A stretch of 33,083 bases of DNA, taken from positions 26,397 to 59,479 of the forward strand of contig PAHG01000012.1 of the NCBI GenBank assembly GCA_002705795.1, read 5' to 3'. The position numbers and the translations under genes were made by a program. Numbering within the stretch: position 1 is the stretch's first letter; every line of letters begins with the position of its first letter. Below the pieces are notes generated by a model. It worked only from the letters and a program-made list of their open reading frames with translations, ran no database searches and was not told the origin of the DNA. Positions 30,529 through 33,083 of the stretch are shown here, piece after piece. Origin of the DNA: Gammaproteobacteria bacterium (lineage in GTDB: Bacteria > Pseudomonadota > Gammaproteobacteria > Pseudomonadales > Litorivicinaceae).

Positions 30529-32049
30529 TTACTCCTGCTCGCTAATTTCTTCAGCTGATTCATTAGCGTCATCTGCAAACCAAGGTTCACGAGCTTTCAT
30601 AATGAGGGCCGCTGCAGCGACTTCATCTACACCCTCAATTTCAGTCAATTCATCAACCGACAATTCTGCCAAGTCTTCCATAGTGCAAACACCACGATCT
30701 GCAAGCTGATATGCAAGTCCTGGAGCCATACCTTCCATCGTTAAAAGATCATCCTGCGGCTCACTTGATTTGTCACCAACAAGCGCAGCTGTTAACAATA
30801 CGTCACGCGCTCGCGCTCTGAGAGTCTCCACAAGATCTTCATCAAACCCATCAATCGAAAGCATTTCCTCAACAGGGACGTACGCTACTTCATCAATCGA
30901 GGTAAATCCCTCTTCAACCAAAATACCTGCCAATTCAGCATCCACAGCCATTCGAACCATAAACATGTTGACTAGCTTCTCAGACTCAGCTTCCTGGCGC
31001 TCAACGGCTTGTTCTTCGCTCATAACATTGAGCTTCCAATTGGTCAGTTCAGACGCCAAGCGCACGTTCTGCCCACCGCGACCGATCGCCTGAGCAAGGT
31101 TGTCACCGGTAACTGCAACATCCATTGAGCGGTTATCTTCATCCATCACTATCGAAGATACCTCCGCAGGCGCCATAGCGTTGATTACAAGTTGCGCAGG
31201 ATTATCATCCCACAATACGATATCCACACGCTCACCATTGAGTTCATTGGAAACGGCCTGTACGCGGGCACCACGCATACCAACACAGGCACCAACCGGA
31301 TCGATTCGTCCGTCATTGGTTTTAACAGCAATTTTTGCTCTCATTCCAGGATCCCGAGCCGCACCACGGATTTCGATGGTTTCTTCAGCGATTTCTGGAA
31401 CTTCAATTTTAAACAACTCAATCAGGAACTCTGGTGATGTACGAGACAAGATCAATTGTGGGCCGCGACCCTCGGTACGAATCTCCTGAAGAATCGCTCG
31501 TACACGATCATTCACACGGAAGATTTCTCGACCAATCAAATTCTCACGCGGCAGTAGGGCTTCTGCAACTCCGCCAAGATCAATAATCACAGAATCACGA
31601 GTAACTTTTTTCACAGTCCCGTTGATCAAACTGCAGAGACGGTTCTCATATTCTACGACGACTTTTTCGCGCTCGGCCTCGCGTACTTTCTGAACAATGA
31701 CTTGCTTCGCTGTTTGCGCTTCAATACGACCGAAATCAACAGATTCAACTTCAATCTCATACTCATCCCCAACTTGCAGGCCCATATCGATCTCGGCAGC
31801 TTCTTCAGTGGTCAACTCTGAACCCAAAATAGCAAGGTGGTCGTCTGGCACAACGACCCAACGACGAAAAGTGTCATATTCGCCAGTCGCGCGATCAATC
31901 GAGACACGAATATCGGCCTCTTCATCTCCATAACGCTTGCGCGTTGCCGTCGCCAATGCATGCTCGATTGCTTCAAATATAATTCCTTTCGGGATCCCCT
32001 TTTCATTTGAAAAGAGTTCAACTACCTGAAGGATTTCTTTGTTTCCCAT
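30529..32049 (-). CDS. nusA: Transcription termination/antitermination factor NusA
   Basis: 506 aa; S1 and KH domains ([29 protein letters not shown]), C-terminal acidic repeats. Confidence 0.97.
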   Translation of the reverse strand: MGNKEILQVVELFSNEKGIPKGIIFEAIEHALATATRKRYGDEEADIRVSIDRATGEYDTFRRWVVVPDDHLAILGSELTTEEAAEIDMGLQVGDEYEIEVESVDFGRIEAQTAKQVIVQKVREAEREKVVVEYENRLCSLINGTVKKVTRDSVIIDLGGVAEALLPRENLIGREIFRVNDRVRAILQEIRTEGRGPQLILSRTSPEFLIELFKIEVPEIAEETIEIRGAARDPGMRAKIAVKTNDGRIDPVGACVGMRGARVQAVSNELNGERVDIVLWDDNPAQLVINAMAPAEVSSIVMDEDNRSMDVAVTGDNLAQAIGRGGQNVRLASELTNWKLNVMSEEQAVERQEAESEKLVNMFMVRMAVDAELAGILVEEGFTSIDEVAYVPVEEMLSIDGFDEDLVETLRARARDVLLTAALVGDKSSEPQDDLLTMEGMAPGLAYQLADRGVCTMEDLAELSVDELTEIEGVDEVAAAALIMKAREPWFADDANESAEEISEQE

Positions 32050-32530
32050 CTTTACTTCTGCCTACTTTTGTGACGTCAGCCACCACCAATTGACCTCGTT
32101 CAATATGCTCTGCTGGGAATTCATACTCAGTATCCCCTTGCTGCAAAAGAACTGACGCATTCTCGACTCGAACGATAAAGCCCGAGTAATTTTTTCTTCC
32201 TTCAAACGGAACCTTCAACTTGAGCTTCGCCTGATAACCAACGAATCGCTCGAAGTGCTCGAGTCGGTAAAGTGCGCGCTCGATCCCTGGCGAAGACACC
32301 TCAAGGGTGTATCGTTCAGGGAGTGGATCTTCTATATCTAGAATACGTGAGACTTGCCTACTAACAGCCTCACAATCATCCACTGTTATTGGCCTATCGG
32401 GATGATCAATCACCAACCGTAACGTTGATCGGTTAGCTCTGCCAATTATCTCGATTGCCCATAACTCAAGATCAAGAGAAGTTACACTCGACCCGAGAAG
32501 TGTAGTTAATTGCTGCTGCTTTGGTGTCAT
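32018..32530 (-). CDS. rimP: Ribosome maturation factor RimP
   Basis: [68 protein letters not shown]; start at MTPKQQQL (32530). Overlaps nusA by 32 nt. Confidence 0.93.
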   Translation of the reverse strand: MTPKQQQLTTLLGSSVTSLDLELWAIEIIGRANRSTLRLVIDHPDRPITVDDCEAVSRQVSRILDIEDPLPERYTLEVSSPGIERALYRLEHFERFVGYQAKLKLKVPFEGRKNYSGFIVRVENASVLLQQGDTEYEFPAEHIERGQLVVADVTKVGRSKDGKQRNPSGS

Positions 32531-32541
32531 ATCCAACCGCC

Positions 32542-32567
32542 AAAAACAAAAAAACCCCAAATTGGGG
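32542..32567 (-). terminator. Intrinsic terminator / attenuator-like element in the rimP leader
   Basis: On minus strand CCCCAATTTGGGG followed by TTTTTTTGTTTTT, ending 11 nt before the rimP ATG. Confidence 0.7.
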
Positions 32568-32666
32568 TCATGGCCTGCGTATTCTCTCCTCACGGCACTT
32601 GGCGAAACGCAAATTCAGCCAAGGCCCCCTCGTAAAAAGTGGCAATAGTATGACCGAGAGGCATTA

Positions 32667-32903
32667 CTAAATCAATGTCTTCTTATGTACCGTCCTGTCG
32701 ACAGCACAACGCTCGCCAGTAGGACATAACAAATTGCGAAGTCGCTTATCAGATTTTTCAACGAAAACATTCGGTTCATCAGGCTTCGGATAGGAGCGAA
32801 AGGCCCACATTTTGGTGTCCCTCAACAAACGAACTACCCCTACTGGGACGCCAAGCCGAAAAACCTCAAAGCTTCGTCGCCCGAGTCGCTTAATTGTAAG
32901 CAT
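32667..32903 (-). CDS. Small hypothetical protein (78 aa)
   Basis: MLTIKRLGRRSFEVFRLGVPVGVVRLLRDTKMWAFRSYPKPDEPNVFVEKSDKRLRNLL...; AAAAGGAG ribosome-binding site upstream of ATG 32903; family not recognised. Confidence 0.5.
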   Translation of the reverse strand: MLTIKRLGRRSFEVFRLGVPVGVVRLLRDTKMWAFRSYPKPDEPNVFVEKSDKRLRNLLCPTGERCAVDRTVHKKTLI

Positions 32904-33002
32904 AGCGGACTCTCCTTTTCCCCATTCCAACCTAGTTCGAGCTTAAGAAACCAAAGTCATTTTTTCAAACCGGCTTAGTCGAAGATCATTGCGCACCCGC
33001 AA

Positions 33003-33083
33003 TAGAGCTGTAGAGCTGTAGAGCTGTAGAGCTGTAGAGCTGTAGAGCTGTAGAGCTGTAGAGCTGTAGAGCTGTAGAGCTGT
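33003..33083. repeat. Perfect 8-bp tandem repeat (TAGAGCTG)n, truncated by window edge
   Basis: Ten complete identical copies of TAGAGCTG plus one base, running to the last base. Confidence 0.98.

Noticed and set aside
31100-31489. 129-aa plus-strand Ser/Thr-rich ORF
   Set aside because: Antisense shadow of nusA; no independent coding evidence.
32571-32660. Possible tRNA upstream of rimP on the minus strand
   Set aside because: No T-arm consensus, acceptor pairing or anticodon arm could be found by eye.
33003-33083. Terminal repeats as a CRISPR array
   Set aside because: Period is 8 bp with no spacers; it is a simple tandem repeat.

Overview
The window is a dense, housekeeping-rich gammaproteobacterial segment that joins several blocks resembling Pseudomonas-type neighbourhoods: mrdA-rlmH-rsfS-nadD-proA-LON domain-mpl (minus); ppa; DUF2333-like; a DsbD N-terminal-domain protein followed by aroQ-accB-accC-prmA-dusB-fis-purH-purD (plus); sfsA-aminotransferase (minus); dksA-gluQ-cbrB-pcnB-folK-panB-panC (plus); and pnp-rpsO-truB-rbfA-infB-nusA-rimP (minus). 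The most interesting signal is in the ~480 bp non-coding gap between the cbrB-like gene and pcnB. It contains GTTAC/GTAAC palindromic half-sites, a consensus IHF-type site, a -24/-12 (sigma54) promoter with exact GG-N10-GC spacing, a ~270-nt A-rich stretch with AANAANAA motifs and hairpins, and a strong intrinsic terminator. This is the layout and position of the Pseudomonas CbrB-CrcZ catabolite-repression sRNA module. Here, however, the upstream sensor kinase gene (cbrA) is absent and the CbrB receiver is degenerate (phospho-acceptor Asp replaced by Glu). Other notable points are a stand-alone nDsbD domain where full-length dsbD would be expected, a weak terminator directly in front of rimP-nusA, and a perfect 8-bp tandem repeat running off the right edge. 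All calls come from reading the sequence and from remembered family motifs; no database search was run.
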